From positions 1-64,000 of the forward strand of contig NZ_SGXF01000010.1 in assembly GCF_004216775.1 (NCBI RefSeq): a DNA stretch of 64,000 bases, written 5' to 3'. Below the pieces are notes generated by a model. It was given only the letters and a program-made list of their open reading frames with translations, made no database searches and was not told the DNA's origin. The position numbers and the translations under genes are program-made. This DNA comes from Cuneatibacter caecimuris (GTDB taxonomy: Bacteria; Bacillota; Clostridia; Lachnospirales; Lachnospiraceae). Each line of letters opens with the position of its first letter. Position 1 is the stretch's first letter. Of this stretch, positions 1 through 10,323 are shown piece after piece.

Positions 1-110
1 GTAAATTCGTGGTAAAATGAGTGTTTTTCTATACTTCAAAATGCTTGAAAGTGTAGTATTTTTGCGGATAATCAAAAATTAGATATAAAATTTATTCAAA
101 ATATTATGCG

Positions 111-935
111 TTATTTTACTTTATATTCCAGACGCAGCCGGTCTGCTATCAAGGCGATAAATTCTGAATTGGTGGGTTTCCCTTTTCCTGTATGTACCGT
201 ATATCCAAAAACTGCTTCAATTGTATCTGTTCTCCCACGGTTCCAGGCCACTTCAATGCCGTGCCGGATCGCCCTCTCCACTCTGCTGGCAGTAGTCTGA
301 TATTTTCTGGCGATCTCCGGATATAACGATTTTGTAATACAATTAATCATTTCCGGATTTTTTGCACAGATCAGGATCGCATCTCTCATATATTGATAGC
401 CCTTAATATGAGCAGGAACTCCCAGTTCGTGAAGTTTGGATGTGATATTCTCTTCCAGGCTCCATTCCATATCCGTAAATTTCTCTGTGTTCTCGAAGGA
501 AACCCCGCCGCTCTTGACATCTGCGCTGTAGACTCTTCCGCTCAGCCCTTTTTCTCTGGCACTCCCGATCTGTTTTACGCGGCTCAGGATCGTGGAATGG
601 TCAAATGGTTTCAATATGTAATATGCGGCGCCCATCTCAAAAGCGTCTGTCGTGATCGCTTCGCTGCTCACTCCGGTCACAACAATGATAGAAGGTTTTT
701 TCTTCAGGTCTTTTTCCTTTCTGATCCGGTCCATTACAGTCAAACCGTCAACTTTCGGCATGATTAGATCTAATAAGACCACGTCTGGCTTTTTCTCCAA
801 AATCATTTCATATGCCTCCTCCCCATCGCTGGCCGTCCCCACAACATTGATCTCAGGATCTGATCTCAATATTTCCGTTAACAGTGCCAAAATTCGTTCA
901 TTATCATCAGCAAGCGCCACATTCAACTTTTCCAT
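111..935 (-). CDS. spo0A: Spo0A, sporulation master response regulator
   Basis: Phosphorelay-controlled transcription factor that commits the cell to sporulation. The 274-aa length is normal for the family. The N-terminal receiver domain has the acidic pair near residues 10-11, the phospho-acceptor Asp in [13 protein letters not shown] near residue 56, and conserved Thr and Lys (VVTG, LKPF). The C-terminal Spo0A DNA-binding domain carries the family signature [22 protein letters not shown] site precedes the ATG. It is the last gene of an argR-recN-spoIVB-spo0A cluster, the same order known in Bacillus and Clostridium. A sigma-A-like promoter and a Spo0A box lie just upstream, suggesting autoregulation (inference). 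Confidence 0.98.
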   Translation of the reverse strand: MEKLNVALADDNERILALLTEILRSDPEINVVGTASDGEEAYEMILEKKPDVVLLDLIMPKVDGLTVMDRIRKEKDLKKKPSIIVVTGVSSEAITTDAFEMGAAYYILKPFDHSTILSRVKQIGSAREKGLSGRVYSADVKSGGVSFENTEKFTDMEWSLEENITSKLHELGVPAHIKGYQYMRDAILICAKNPEMINCITKSLYPEIARKYQTTASRVERAIRHGIEVAWNRGRTDTIEAVFGYTVHTGKGKPTNSEFIALIADRLRLEYKVK

Positions 936-981
936 GATTTCCTCCGTATTTTCATTTTCGTTCTTTTTTTACAGCATTTGT

Positions 982-1010
982 ATTATACGAAAGGGATTTT
1001 TCATTTTCAA
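982..1010 (-). promoter_or_regulatory. Sigma-A-type promoter of spo0A
   Basis: On the minus strand, TTGAAA (1005-1010) and TATAAT (982-987) are separated by exactly 17 bp, close to the consensus housekeeping promoter. It points toward spo0A, about 47 bp upstream of the start codon. Confidence 0.8.
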
Positions 1011-1028
1011 TAACGGAATTTCGCACTC

Positions 1029-1035
1029 TTCGACA
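1029..1035 (-). promoter_or_regulatory. Spo0A box upstream of spo0A promoter
   Basis: The minus strand reads TGTCGAA, identical to the core 0A-box, about 18 bp upstream of the -35 hexamer. The position suits autoregulation of spo0A by Spo0A~P. Seven bases can match by chance, so the location is the main support. Confidence 0.55.
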
Positions 1036-1056
1036 TTTTTCTTCTTTTGTCCAAAA

Positions 1057-1090
1057 ATCCGGGGGAACTGCCGCAGCAGAACCCCCGGAT
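1057..1090 (-). terminator. Rho-independent terminator after spoIVB
   Basis: A 9-bp perfect stem ATCCGGGGG/CCCCCGGAT, extended inward by a CTGC/GCAG helix after a small internal loop, is followed on the minus strand by TTTTTGG. It lies about 40 bp past the spoIVB stop and separates spoIVB from the spo0A promoter. Confidence 0.85.
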
Positions 1091-1129
1091 ACATCTATTG
1101 GCGTATAATTCACCAAATCTTTTGTATTT

Positions 1130-2377
1130 TCAACTTTTATCTTGCATTCGGAGCATGTCTTCTATGAAAATACCGTAACCTTTCGTCGAATCCTGTACAA
1201 ACACATGCGTAACTGCTCCGACAAATTTCCCATCCTGCAGGATCGGGCTGCCGCTCATTCCCTGAACAATGCCCCCTGTCAGCTCCAACAGCCTGGGGTC
1301 GGTAACCTCTAACACCAGTCCCTTATTCTGATTATGATCTGACATATTCAAACTTGTTATTTGTACCTCATAATCTTCCTGTTTACCTGACAGCCAGCTG
1401 CGAATATAAGCGGTTCCTGTATGAACCTGCTGTTTCCCGGCTACCGGCACAGCTTCCTGCTGGTATTCCTTCTGATAATTTTCGCTGATTTTCCCGAAAA
1501 TTCCCTGGGATGTATTTTTTACTATCTTTCCATATTCCAGGTCCTCTTCATACCGGATCGAACCAGACAGGCATCCGGGCTTGCCGAAAGTGCTTTTCGT
1601 TACGCCATGGATTTGAGCCGCATAAAGCGTCCCATCACAGGAATTCACAACTTCTCCTGTATCAATATCACTGATTCCATGGCCAAGGGCGCCAAAATTT
1701 CCCTTTTGATCCATATACGTCAGCGTCCCGATTCCCTGCAGATCGCTTCTTACCCACAATCCCAGCCGGTATTCTCCCGGCGCAGTATTGACAGGCGTTA
1801 GTTTTACCTGTGATACCGACTCATTTCTCCTGATTGTCAGGATATCGTCTTTTCCCCCGTTTTCAGCTATAAACTGTAGCAGTTCCTCTTTACCTGAAAC
1901 ATTCTTTCCATTCACAGCCAGAATATAATCTCCTGGCTCAATCTTTCCTTCTGCCGGATTCACCGTCAACCCATTTATATCAGAAACATCTGCGGTCCCT
2001 ATGACCATCACGCCGTCAGATTTCAGATAGATCCCCACAGGCATCCCTCCGGGAACCAGATATTCCTGGTCCACCACTTCCAGCGTAATGTCATCCAGCT
2101 TCCAGAAACCGAAGAGGCGGACGCCTAACTGGTAGGTTCCCGTCTTACCGGCATAGATCTGAACACCGTTTTCTCCGCGCTGAAGAAGTACATTCTGGTC
2201 GCTGGCACTGACACTGCAGGCAGCAGGGAGCGTTAAAGCTTCTTCTTTGGAAGCACAGACTCTGACATATTCAGGAATACTTCCTGACAGCCGGTTCCAT
2301 ATTCCCCCGGTTATCAAAAACACTGCCGCCAAAATCCATATCACACACAGAAGTTTCTTTTTTCTGCTTTCCGGCAC
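1130..2377 (-). CDS. spoIVB: SpoIVB sporulation serine peptidase
   Basis: Forespore-made signalling protease that activates pro-sigma-K processing. The 415-aa protein has an N-terminal membrane anchor (about residues 9-27), a PDZ domain around residues 115-190 and a C-terminal S55-type catalytic domain with the Ser motif GGIVQGMSGSPI and a candidate His in GALGHGISD. The start is GTG, placed by an upstream AAAGGTGG ribosome site. It sits between recN and spo0A, its classical location, and is followed by a strong terminator. Confidence 0.96.
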   Translation of the reverse strand: MPESRKKKLLCVIWILAAVFLITGGIWNRLSGSIPEYVRVCASKEEALTLPAACSVSASDQNVLLQRGENGVQIYAGKTGTYQLGVRLFGFWKLDDITLEVVDQEYLVPGGMPVGIYLKSDGVMVIGTADVSDINGLTVNPAEGKIEPGDYILAVNGKNVSGKEELLQFIAENGGKDDILTIRRNESVSQVKLTPVNTAPGEYRLGLWVRSDLQGIGTLTYMDQKGNFGALGHGISDIDTGEVVNSCDGTLYAAQIHGVTKSTFGKPGCLSGSIRYEEDLEYGKIVKNTSQGIFGKISENYQKEYQQEAVPVAGKQQVHTGTAYIRSWLSGKQEDYEVQITSLNMSDHNQNKGLVLEVTDPRLLELTGGIVQGMSGSPILQDGKFVGAVTHVFVQDSTKGYGIFIEDMLRMQDKS

Positions 2378-2442
2378 CTCATCACCACCTTTGCATTTTT
2401 GTCCTGCTTAGTATGTGATAGGGAGCGGAAAACTCTCTGGTA

Positions 2443-4116
2443 TTATTTTGTTGCCTCTGCCAATTCCTTCATTTCACGGGCGCTCTGAATGGTAGTTTCA
2501 GTGATCGAAACCCCGCCGATCAGCCTGGCCAGCTCTGTCACACTTTCCTCTCTGTCCAGTTTCTGGATCATTGTTTTTGCAGAGTCTTTTTCCGCCTGTT
2601 TGCGGATCAGATAATGGCTGTCAGCCATAGCCACAATCTGCGGCAAATGGGATATGCAGATTACCTGATGGCTTCTTCCGATTTGCCTGAGTTTTTCTCC
2701 TACCTTTCCCGCCGTTCTGCCGCTGATGCCGGCATCAATTTCATCAAAAACCAGGGTGGGAATATCGTCCTTTTCCGCCAGCACAGTTTTCAGAGCCAGC
2801 ATAATCCTGGACAGCTCGCCTCCGCTGGCGACCTGACCCAATGGCCTCAGCTTTTCACCTGGGTTCAGGGAAATCATGAACTCTGCTTCATCCGTGCCTC
2901 CGGCAGTTGCTTCTGCCAGCTGCGTTAAAGCAATTTCAAATTCTACATTTAAAAAATTCAAATCTTTCAAATGAACACAAATCTGCTCCGCCAGCGGTTT
3001 CGCCGCAGCCCCCCGCAGCCTGCGCAACTCCTGGCAAAGCAGGTTGAGATGTTTTTCGACAGAATCTGACTCCGCCAACAGCTGCGCTCTGCAGGCTTCA
3101 TAATTCCGAAGCTCCTCCAGCCGTTCCCTCTGCTCCTTCAAATATTCCAGCGCCGCATCCACGCTTCCGCCATACTTGGATTTCATCGCATGAATCAAAT
3201 CCAGCCTCTTCTGCAATTGATCCAGCGCTTCTTCTTCCACATCAATATTTTCCAGATAATCTCCGGCGTCCCGGCTCACATCTGCCAGCAGGCTTTCAAT
3301 ATCATAGAGCTGCTGCTGCAGCGGGGCCAGGCCTTCTTCATCATACTGGATCACATGCTGCATTGCATGAAGAGCCGACCCCAGGGATTCCGAAGCGCTG
3401 CCGCCCTCTCCGCTGACAGCTGCGCAGACTTGCGCCAAACCTTCCGCAAGCTCTCTGCTGTGAAGCAGTTTCCGGTACGAAGCCGTCAGTTCCTCCTCTT
3501 CTCCGGAAACAAGCGACGCTTCCTCCAATTCCTGAATTTCAAATTCTATAAAAGATAGTTCCCTGCGGCGCTGTTCTTCATCCATGGAAAAACGTGCGAT
3601 TTCTTTTTTCAGGACTTCCAATTTTCTATATGATTCAGAAACCAGTTTCTTCTGCTCCCGGATCTGTGTGCCGCCGAACATATCCAGGATTTCCAGATGT
3701 CTGGACCGATAGAGCAGCGATTGATGCTCATGCTGGCCGTGAATATCCATCAGCCGGCTGGTCAGCCGCCGAAGCTTTGAAACAGGCACCGTCTCGCCGT
3801 TGATCCTGCTGACGCTCCTGCCCGGCAGGATTTTTCTGGAAATAATCAGCAGGCCGTCCTCCGGAAAGATTCCCTCCTCTTCTAAAAAAGGCAGCTTATC
3901 CTCTTCAATTTGGAATACCATTTCCACATAGGCATAGTCCGCATGGCTTCTGATCACGTCTCTGGGAACCTTTTCTCCCAGCGCCAGATTCATGGAGCCG
4001 ATCAGGATCGATTTGCCTGCTCCGGTCTCACCTGACAGCACATGAAGGCCCTCTCCGAATTCCACATCCGCTTCATCGATCAGCGCCAGATTTTTTACAT
4101 GCAGATTCAGCAGCAT
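2443..4116 (-). CDS. recN: RecN, SMC-like DNA repair ATPase
   Basis: Double-strand break repair protein of the SMC/Rad50-like group. The 557 aa show Walker A (GETGAGKSI) near residue 30, a long central coiled coil (about 150-380), the ABC signature VASGGELSRIMLALK, and Walker B (TLVFDEIDAGISG). Full length for the family. It lies 20 bp downstream of argR, probably in one operon with spoIVB. Confidence 0.97.
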   Translation of the reverse strand: MLLNLHVKNLALIDEADVEFGEGLHVLSGETGAGKSILIGSMNLALGEKVPRDVIRSHADYAYVEMVFQIEEDKLPFLEEEGIFPEDGLLIISRKILPGRSVSRINGETVPVSKLRRLTSRLMDIHGQHEHQSLLYRSRHLEILDMFGGTQIREQKKLVSESYRKLEVLKKEIARFSMDEEQRRRELSFIEFEIQELEEASLVSGEEEELTASYRKLLHSRELAEGLAQVCAAVSGEGGSASESLGSALHAMQHVIQYDEEGLAPLQQQLYDIESLLADVSRDAGDYLENIDVEEEALDQLQKRLDLIHAMKSKYGGSVDAALEYLKEQRERLEELRNYEACRAQLLAESDSVEKHLNLLCQELRRLRGAAAKPLAEQICVHLKDLNFLNVEFEIALTQLAEATAGGTDEAEFMISLNPGEKLRPLGQVASGGELSRIMLALKTVLAEKDDIPTLVFDEIDAGISGRTAGKVGEKLRQIGRSHQVICISHLPQIVAMADSHYLIRKQAEKDSAKTMIQKLDREESVTELARLIGGVSITETTIQSAREMKELAEATK

Positions 4117-4136
4117 ATTTCCCCTCCTTTGTATTT

Positions 4137-4592
4137 TCAGTCAGGATAAATTATTTTATTTAATTTGTCCATCAGCACGATTGTCTCATCCACAGAACGC
4201 ACCGCGCACATGATCGTGTCGTCTCCCGCAATACAGCCCACAATTTCGGAAAAATGGACGGCATCCAGCGCCGCGGCGGCGGCCATTGCCATTCCCGATA
4301 CCGTTTTGATTACAAGAATATTCTGCGCCATATCCATTGAAATAAAACAGTCCCGCAGTACTCTCACATATTTTTCACTCAATTCATTTTCGCGGTTTTG
4401 CAGAATCATATATTTCTGCCTGCCCTCAGGGCCCGCGGCTTTGGTTAGCTTCAACTCCCGAATGTCCCTGGATACAGTGGCCTGAGTCACCCGAAAGCCA
4501 GACTCATTGAGCAGCTCCGCCAGCTCTTCCTGAGTCTCAATGTCATATTTCCCGATTAACTCCACTATTTTGCTGTGTCTCTGAATTTTCAT
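4137..4592 (-). CDS. argR: ArgR/AhrC arginine repressor
   Basis: Arginine-responsive hexameric transcription regulator, 151 aa, normal length. The N-terminal winged helix carries the signature VTQATVSRDIRELKL near residues 34-50. The C-terminal arginine-binding and oligomerisation domain includes the GCIAGDDTIM motif, where Asp residues contact arginine in the family. First gene of the conserved argR-recN-spoIVB block. Confidence 0.96.
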   Translation of the reverse strand: MKIQRHSKIVELIGKYDIETQEELAELLNESGFRVTQATVSRDIRELKLTKAAGPEGRQKYMILQNRENELSEKYVRVLRDCFISMDMAQNILVIKTVSGMAMAAAAALDAVHFSEIVGCIAGDDTIMCAVRSVDETIVLMDKLNKIIYPD

Positions 4593-4614
4593 AAAATTAC
4601 CTGTTTCACTCCCC

Positions 4615-6453
4615 TTAATCCTGATCTGCTGTCATACGGTATATCTCCGCGTAAGCCTCTCTTCTGCCTTCCTCCAGTATTTTCTGCAGCCTGGGCCTGA
4701 GAGGCCCCAGAAGCGCGGCAAAATGAGGCGCATATCTGGTTCCTGCCTCCCGGCAGATCTTTTCCACCGCGTCGTCCAGCGATACTGCTTTTCTGAGATG
4801 CAGAGCTTTGTCATCAGTCATCCCGTCCAGTTTATCCGCAATGGATACCAGATCAGTCAATATCGCTTCCGGCCCTTCCGGCCTAACATACAGATCCGGA
4901 TAGCCGCCTGTCCCGTCATACCATTTATGATGTCCCTCCGCTACTGCGGCATAAAGCTTTGTGGACTGGCTCTGCGCAAGAATCTTTTTGCCCGCAGAAG
5001 TATGAAACTGGAATAACAGCCGTTCTTCCTCCATCCACTGTCTGCCGGTCAGGGTGACCAGGCTGAGAAAATTCAGAACGCCTACATCATGAAGGAATCC
5101 GCTGTTGTATGCCTGAGAACAGATATCTTCTTTCTTCAGGCGCACTTCTTCTATATTTCCTGTACCTGCTATTCCCACCAGCGTCTCCGGAATTTTCTCA
5201 ACAGCCTCTTCCGCCATCAATTTTGCAAGTCTGGCAGTCATACCGGAATGAATATATGTCAGAGGCCCCCGGGCGGCGATCAGCTCCATGGCCAGATCTT
5301 TCAGCTGTATGCCGCCGGGATATTCCACAAAAGTCATCACTGTTGAAAGCAGATAGAAAAAAAGCCTCTCCTGATTCCTGTCGTTGGGCGCGGATTTCAT
5401 ATATTGTATCAAGCGGCTGTACATATAGGTCAGGACAGATTTCTTGCTTTGCAGGAAGTCCGGCTCCTTCGCCATATAGCTGGCATAAACGCCGGGCAGA
5501 AAAACATTGGCGAACATACCCTGCTGGGAAAAATCCTTTGGGGAAATACCAGTATAAATCCCTTCCAATGCATGCATCAAATCAGAAAGCGAAAAAATAC
5601 CGCAGTGGTACTGGGCCGCTTCATAAGCATACTGCCATTGCGGCTGCATGGGCTCTCCACGCATCCTGGAAGCTTCCAGCTGGCTGGCATGAATATACTG
5701 AGCGGACTCCATTACTTCCCGGACAAACTGCAGGTTCCCACAGTTTTCCCTGAGGCCGCCCAATGCGGCAGTCCTTTCCTGATGGCTTTTATAAATATAA
5801 ATATCCCATGGAAGAGAGGGTGTTTTCTCCTGATAAACCGGATCATTCAGTATCTCCAGAGAATTTCTGATGGCAGCCATCTTTTTGTGCAGACCGTCCT
5901 GATTCAGAACTGAATAAGTCAGCGCCAGATTTCCCATTGCCCTGTGAATATACCCCCGGGTCTCCGTATCCTCTATTTCATCATAAATCCTGATAAACGA
6001 AGCTGCTTCTCCGAACATCATGCGCATTTTCCAGCAATACCTGCTCAGATTCACCCGCCTCATCATGCTCTCCAGATAATACAGGGACATTCCTGTCTGA
6101 TACAGTTCCCGGATCAGGAGATCCCGTTTCCCATATTTTCTGGCATATGTAACCACCGCGTAAGAAATATAATACTGAAGCACTGTGTCCTTATGGTCGC
6201 CCATCAGCGCACCGGAAAATTCCGTCAGCTCTCTGATATCTTCCTCTGAAGCGCTGAGTATATCGTCCAGCAGCGGCATCAGGTTATCTCTGAGCAATCC
6301 GGTATTCTCCCGGCTGTACTGGAGAAGCAGATCCTGACGTCTGCTCCTGTCGGTCAGAAAATCATCAAAATCCTTATACCTGTCATTTCCATATTCTGAT
6401 ATCCTCGCGGTTTTCCGGAGGTTCTCAAGATATTTTTTCTGATATATCTTCAA
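4615..6453 (-). CDS. HD-GYP-like domain protein, possible c-di-GMP phosphodiesterase
   Basis: About 612 aa. The N-terminal two-thirds is helical and unrecognised. The C-terminal part has an HD (GFLHDVGV), a GHHKWYDGTGGYPD stretch matching the HHExxDGxGYP signature, and SIADKLDGM, so it belongs to the HD-GYP superfamily. I prefer a TTG start at 6453: the sequence GGGAGGTG sits just upstream, and the kinase stop lies 1 nt before it, implying translational coupling. An open frame extends to an ATG at 6528 inside the kinase gene but lacks a good ribosome site. Substrate is not provable here. Confidence 0.8.
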   Translation of the reverse strand: MKIYQKKYLENLRKTARISEYGNDRYKDFDDFLTDRSRRQDLLLQYSRENTGLLRDNLMPLLDDILSASEEDIRELTEFSGALMGDHKDTVLQYYISYAVVTYARKYGKRDLLIRELYQTGMSLYYLESMMRRVNLSRYCWKMRMMFGEAASFIRIYDEIEDTETRGYIHRAMGNLALTYSVLNQDGLHKKMAAIRNSLEILNDPVYQEKTPSLPWDIYIYKSHQERTAALGGLRENCGNLQFVREVMESAQYIHASQLEASRMRGEPMQPQWQYAYEAAQYHCGIFSLSDLMHALEGIYTGISPKDFSQQGMFANVFLPGVYASYMAKEPDFLQSKKSVLTYMYSRLIQYMKSAPNDRNQERLFFYLLSTVMTFVEYPGGIQLKDLAMELIAARGPLTYIHSGMTARLAKLMAEEAVEKIPETLVGIAGTGNIEEVRLKKEDICSQAYNSGFLHDVGVLNFLSLVTLTGRQWMEEERLLFQFHTSAGKKILAQSQSTKLYAAVAEGHHKWYDGTGGYPDLYVRPEGPEAILTDLVSIADKLDGMTDDKALHLRKAVSLDDAVEKICREAGTRYAPHFAALLGPLRPRLQKILEEGRREAYAEIYRMTADQD

Positions 6454-6454
6454 C

Positions 6455-8407
6455 TCAATCACCTCCCGCCCATTGATCCAGGCAGTGCAGCACCTGGTCC
6501 GCGTCAAGAGGTTTTGATATATGCGCATCCATTCCCGCCTTCAAAGAGTCCTGTACATCTTCCACAAAGGCATTGGCAGTCATCGCCACAATCGGAACGC
6601 TCCCTGCATCTTTCCGTTCCAGAGCGCGAATCCGTCTGGCCGCCTCCAGCCCGTCCATCACAGGCATCTGTATATCCATGAGAATCAAATCATAATAATT
6701 TTCAGGCATGCCCTGGAATCGTTCCACTGCCTTAAGGCCGTTTTCAGCAGTATCGATTTGAATGCCTGATACGGAGAGGATTTCTGTTGCAATCTCGCAG
6801 TTCAGCGCATTGTCTTCCACCAGCAGCAGGCGGCGGTTCTGGTAGCTCCTCCGGACAGGACGGTTTTTTTCTTCAATTTCTATTTTTCCTTCCTCCGTAA
6901 AGGAATAAAGGAGGGCCAGCAGCCTGCTTGCAAAAACTGGCAGCGGAAAAAATTCAGAAACGCCTGACCGTTTCAGGATATATTCCATCTGTGACCAGTC
7001 ATGTTCTGACATCATAACCATTGGAAAATCAATCCCCATCCTGCGCCGAATCTCAGGTAGCAGCTGCGTAATTTCAATATCAGGGATCTCCTCTGCGGTC
7101 AGCAGGGCAAAGTAATCTTTTCCGGAAAAAGCGGCCTCATTCAGCAAATCCACAGCGTCATTCCCGCACGCAGCATGATCCCACTTAATTCCATACTGAT
7201 CCAGCGCGGAAACCAGCCCGGCCAGTCTGCCTGAATCTGGTTCCAGCACCAATACGGCAGCGCCCTGCAGAGCCCTGCTGAATTTCTCCACATCTTCTTC
7301 CAGAAGCTGAACCGGTATCCGTACGAGAAAGCTGGCCCCCTGGCCTGGTTCGCTCTCCGCTTCAACCGATCCGCCCATCAGTTCTGTCAGGCTTTTTACA
7401 ATGGAAAGCCCCAAGCCGCTTCCCTGGATTTTGTTCACTGTCATACTGCGTTCCCGCTCATATGGCTGGAACAGCCTGTCCATGAATTCCCTGGACATGC
7501 CGGGACCGGTATCGCTGACCCGGAATGAAAACCTGCCTTTTTCCGCTCTGCCTTCCACCTGCATCCAGACAGTTACAGAACCGCCTTCCGGCGTAAACTT
7601 CACCGCATTTGACAATAAATTCATGCAAATCTGGCGGAGGCGCAGTTCATCTGCCTTCATCCGTTCTGAACACAGCTTTCCTATTTCCAGATGAACCTTC
7701 AGGCCCTTCTCATCTGCCTGAGGCCGGATCACCGCCATCAGGCCGTGAAGGAAGTCCGCCAAATCCATCTCTTCTTCCTCCAGGACGATCTTGCCGCTTT
7801 CAATGCGGGACATATCCAGCACTTCATTGATGAGCTGCATCATATGGCCTGAAGCGCTCTTGATTTTCTGCAGGCAGTCCTTCACTCTCACAGGATCATT
7901 TTCATGCCTCAGGGCAATCTCTGTCATACCTATGATGGCGTTCATAGGAGTACGGATATCATGAGACATCTGAGAAAGGAAACTGGACTTTGCCTGGCTC
8001 GCTGCGGTTGCCGCTTCCAAAGCCCGTTCCAGCGCTTTCTGCCGGGGATTCTCATTAATTTCCTGTCTCCGGCTGCAGTTTGAAAGATCCCGGAGGGCAC
8101 AGCTCCACGCGCCGCCGGCAATTTCAGACACTCCCAGCAAAATTTTTCTGTTCTGGGTATTTACAGCGATCAGGCCGTTGCCCAAATCATCAAAGCAGCC
8201 CTTTAGCTTTTCCTCCTGTTCGGCAGGAAGATTTCCAAAAACAGAAAAAAGCTGTTTTCCCAACAGCTTATCCTCTTTTGTATCCAGAAAAGCACAGGCT
8301 GCAGGATTCGCATAGGTCACTGACGGCAGTTTTTGCTCCCACTTTTCCAGAACCAGATAAGCCACGCTGCTTTTTCCGAACAGCTGCTGAAACAAAACCT
8401 GCGCCAT
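6455..8407 (-). CDS. Soluble hybrid sensor histidine kinase
   Basis: 650-aa hybrid kinase with no membrane segment, so it probably senses a cytoplasmic cue. A PAS-like N-terminus (1-115) is followed by a HisKA H-box SHDIRTPMNAIIG with phospho-acceptor His149, then an HATPase domain (N box LLSNAVKFTPEGGS, G boxes near 300-345). Residues about 380-500 look like a receiver fold lacking the acceptor Asp (pseudo-receiver). A true C-terminal receiver has DLILMDIQMPVMDG. Coupled to the HD-GYP-like gene immediately downstream, which may be its output partner (inference). Confidence 0.93.
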   Translation of the reverse strand: MAQVLFQQLFGKSSVAYLVLEKWEQKLPSVTYANPAACAFLDTKEDKLLGKQLFSVFGNLPAEQEEKLKGCFDDLGNGLIAVNTQNRKILLGVSEIAGGAWSCALRDLSNCSRRQEINENPRQKALERALEAATAASQAKSSFLSQMSHDIRTPMNAIIGMTEIALRHENDPVRVKDCLQKIKSASGHMMQLINEVLDMSRIESGKIVLEEEEMDLADFLHGLMAVIRPQADEKGLKVHLEIGKLCSERMKADELRLRQICMNLLSNAVKFTPEGGSVTVWMQVEGRAEKGRFSFRVSDTGPGMSREFMDRLFQPYERERSMTVNKIQGSGLGLSIVKSLTELMGGSVEAESEPGQGASFLVRIPVQLLEEDVEKFSRALQGAAVLVLEPDSGRLAGLVSALDQYGIKWDHAACGNDAVDLLNEAAFSGKDYFALLTAEEIPDIEITQLLPEIRRRMGIDFPMVMMSEHDWSQMEYILKRSGVSEFFPLPVFASRLLALLYSFTEEGKIEIEEKNRPVRRSYQNRRLLLVEDNALNCEIATEILSVSGIQIDTAENGLKAVERFQGMPENYYDLILMDIQMPVMDGLEAARRIRALERKDAGSVPIVAMTANAFVEDVQDSLKAGMDAHISKPLDADQVLHCLDQWAGGD

Positions 8408-8419
8408 GCCGCCACCTCC

Positions 8420-9178
8420 TTATATATGCCCGTCCAGCCACTCCAGGCTTTCCCGCATGCAGACAAAAGCATCCTTTTCCCAGCGTTCCTGCTCTGCAAA
8501 TATCCAGCGCAGTCCAGTCTCTCTGCAGGCGCTGACCGCGTCTTCCCAGTCTGTATCCCCCTGGCCCACAGGAACCAGGATTTTTCTTCCGTCCGGCAGA
8601 AACTTCTCATCTTTAAAATGCACAAAATCCATCCGCCCCCGGAATTTTCTGATCCAGTCAGCCATATTCAGACCGGCTTTGTTCACATGATAGAGGTCCA
8701 AACCCATCTGAACCGAAGCAGGCACATGCTCCATAAGCCATTCCGACGCGGTTTTTCCCTCTATCTGCGCCAGCTCCTGACTCCTGGGATGGAAAACCAG
8801 AATCATTCCCCGGTCCTCTGCCGCTTTTGACAGCTCTGTGATTTCAGAGGCAAACTGAATGCACCCCTCTCTGCTGCTCCGCAGTTTTTCAGGAATCCCG
8901 CTGAAGCAAAGATGCCTGCTGCCGCACAGTTCATTCAGCCGGAGAAAATAAGGAAAGCGCGTCCGGACCTCTTCATAAAAGTCCTGGGTGGAAACGCTGG
9001 TCAGGCCGCTGTCCTGCAGCCCTTCCGCGATTTCTTCCGGACTGATCCCGGGGCAGATCCACTGCAGCTGAACGATCCTGTATCCCATTTCAGACAGCTT
9101 CCGGAAGGAAGCCCGCATAGATCCCAGATCCTGCAGGTACGGCCTGAGGCTGGATACCTGTGCTCCGATTTCTCCCAT
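8420..9178 (-). CDS. Sugar phosphate isomerase/epimerase-like TIM barrel
   Basis: 252-aa protein of the xylose isomerase-like/AP endonuclease 2 TIM-barrel superfamily. Barrel motifs include QLQWICPGISPEEIA, VFHPRSQEL, MGLDLYHVNKAG and DFVHFKDEKF, with His, Asp and Glu residues typical of divalent metal binding. Such enzymes act on inositol-, sugar- or ketose-type substrates; the actual substrate cannot be told. It lies just upstream of the kinase gene, 13 bp apart, possibly co-transcribed. Confidence 0.82.
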   Translation of the reverse strand: MGEIGAQVSSLRPYLQDLGSMRASFRKLSEMGYRIVQLQWICPGISPEEIAEGLQDSGLTSVSTQDFYEEVRTRFPYFLRLNELCGSRHLCFSGIPEKLRSSREGCIQFASEITELSKAAEDRGMILVFHPRSQELAQIEGKTASEWLMEHVPASVQMGLDLYHVNKAGLNMADWIRKFRGRMDFVHFKDEKFLPDGRKILVPVGQGDTDWEDAVSACRETGLRWIFAEQERWEKDAFVCMRESLEWLDGHI

Positions 9179-9192
9179 ATGTTTCCGGCTCC

Positions 9193-10317
<1,125 letters not shown>

Positions 10318-10323
10318 TCAAAT

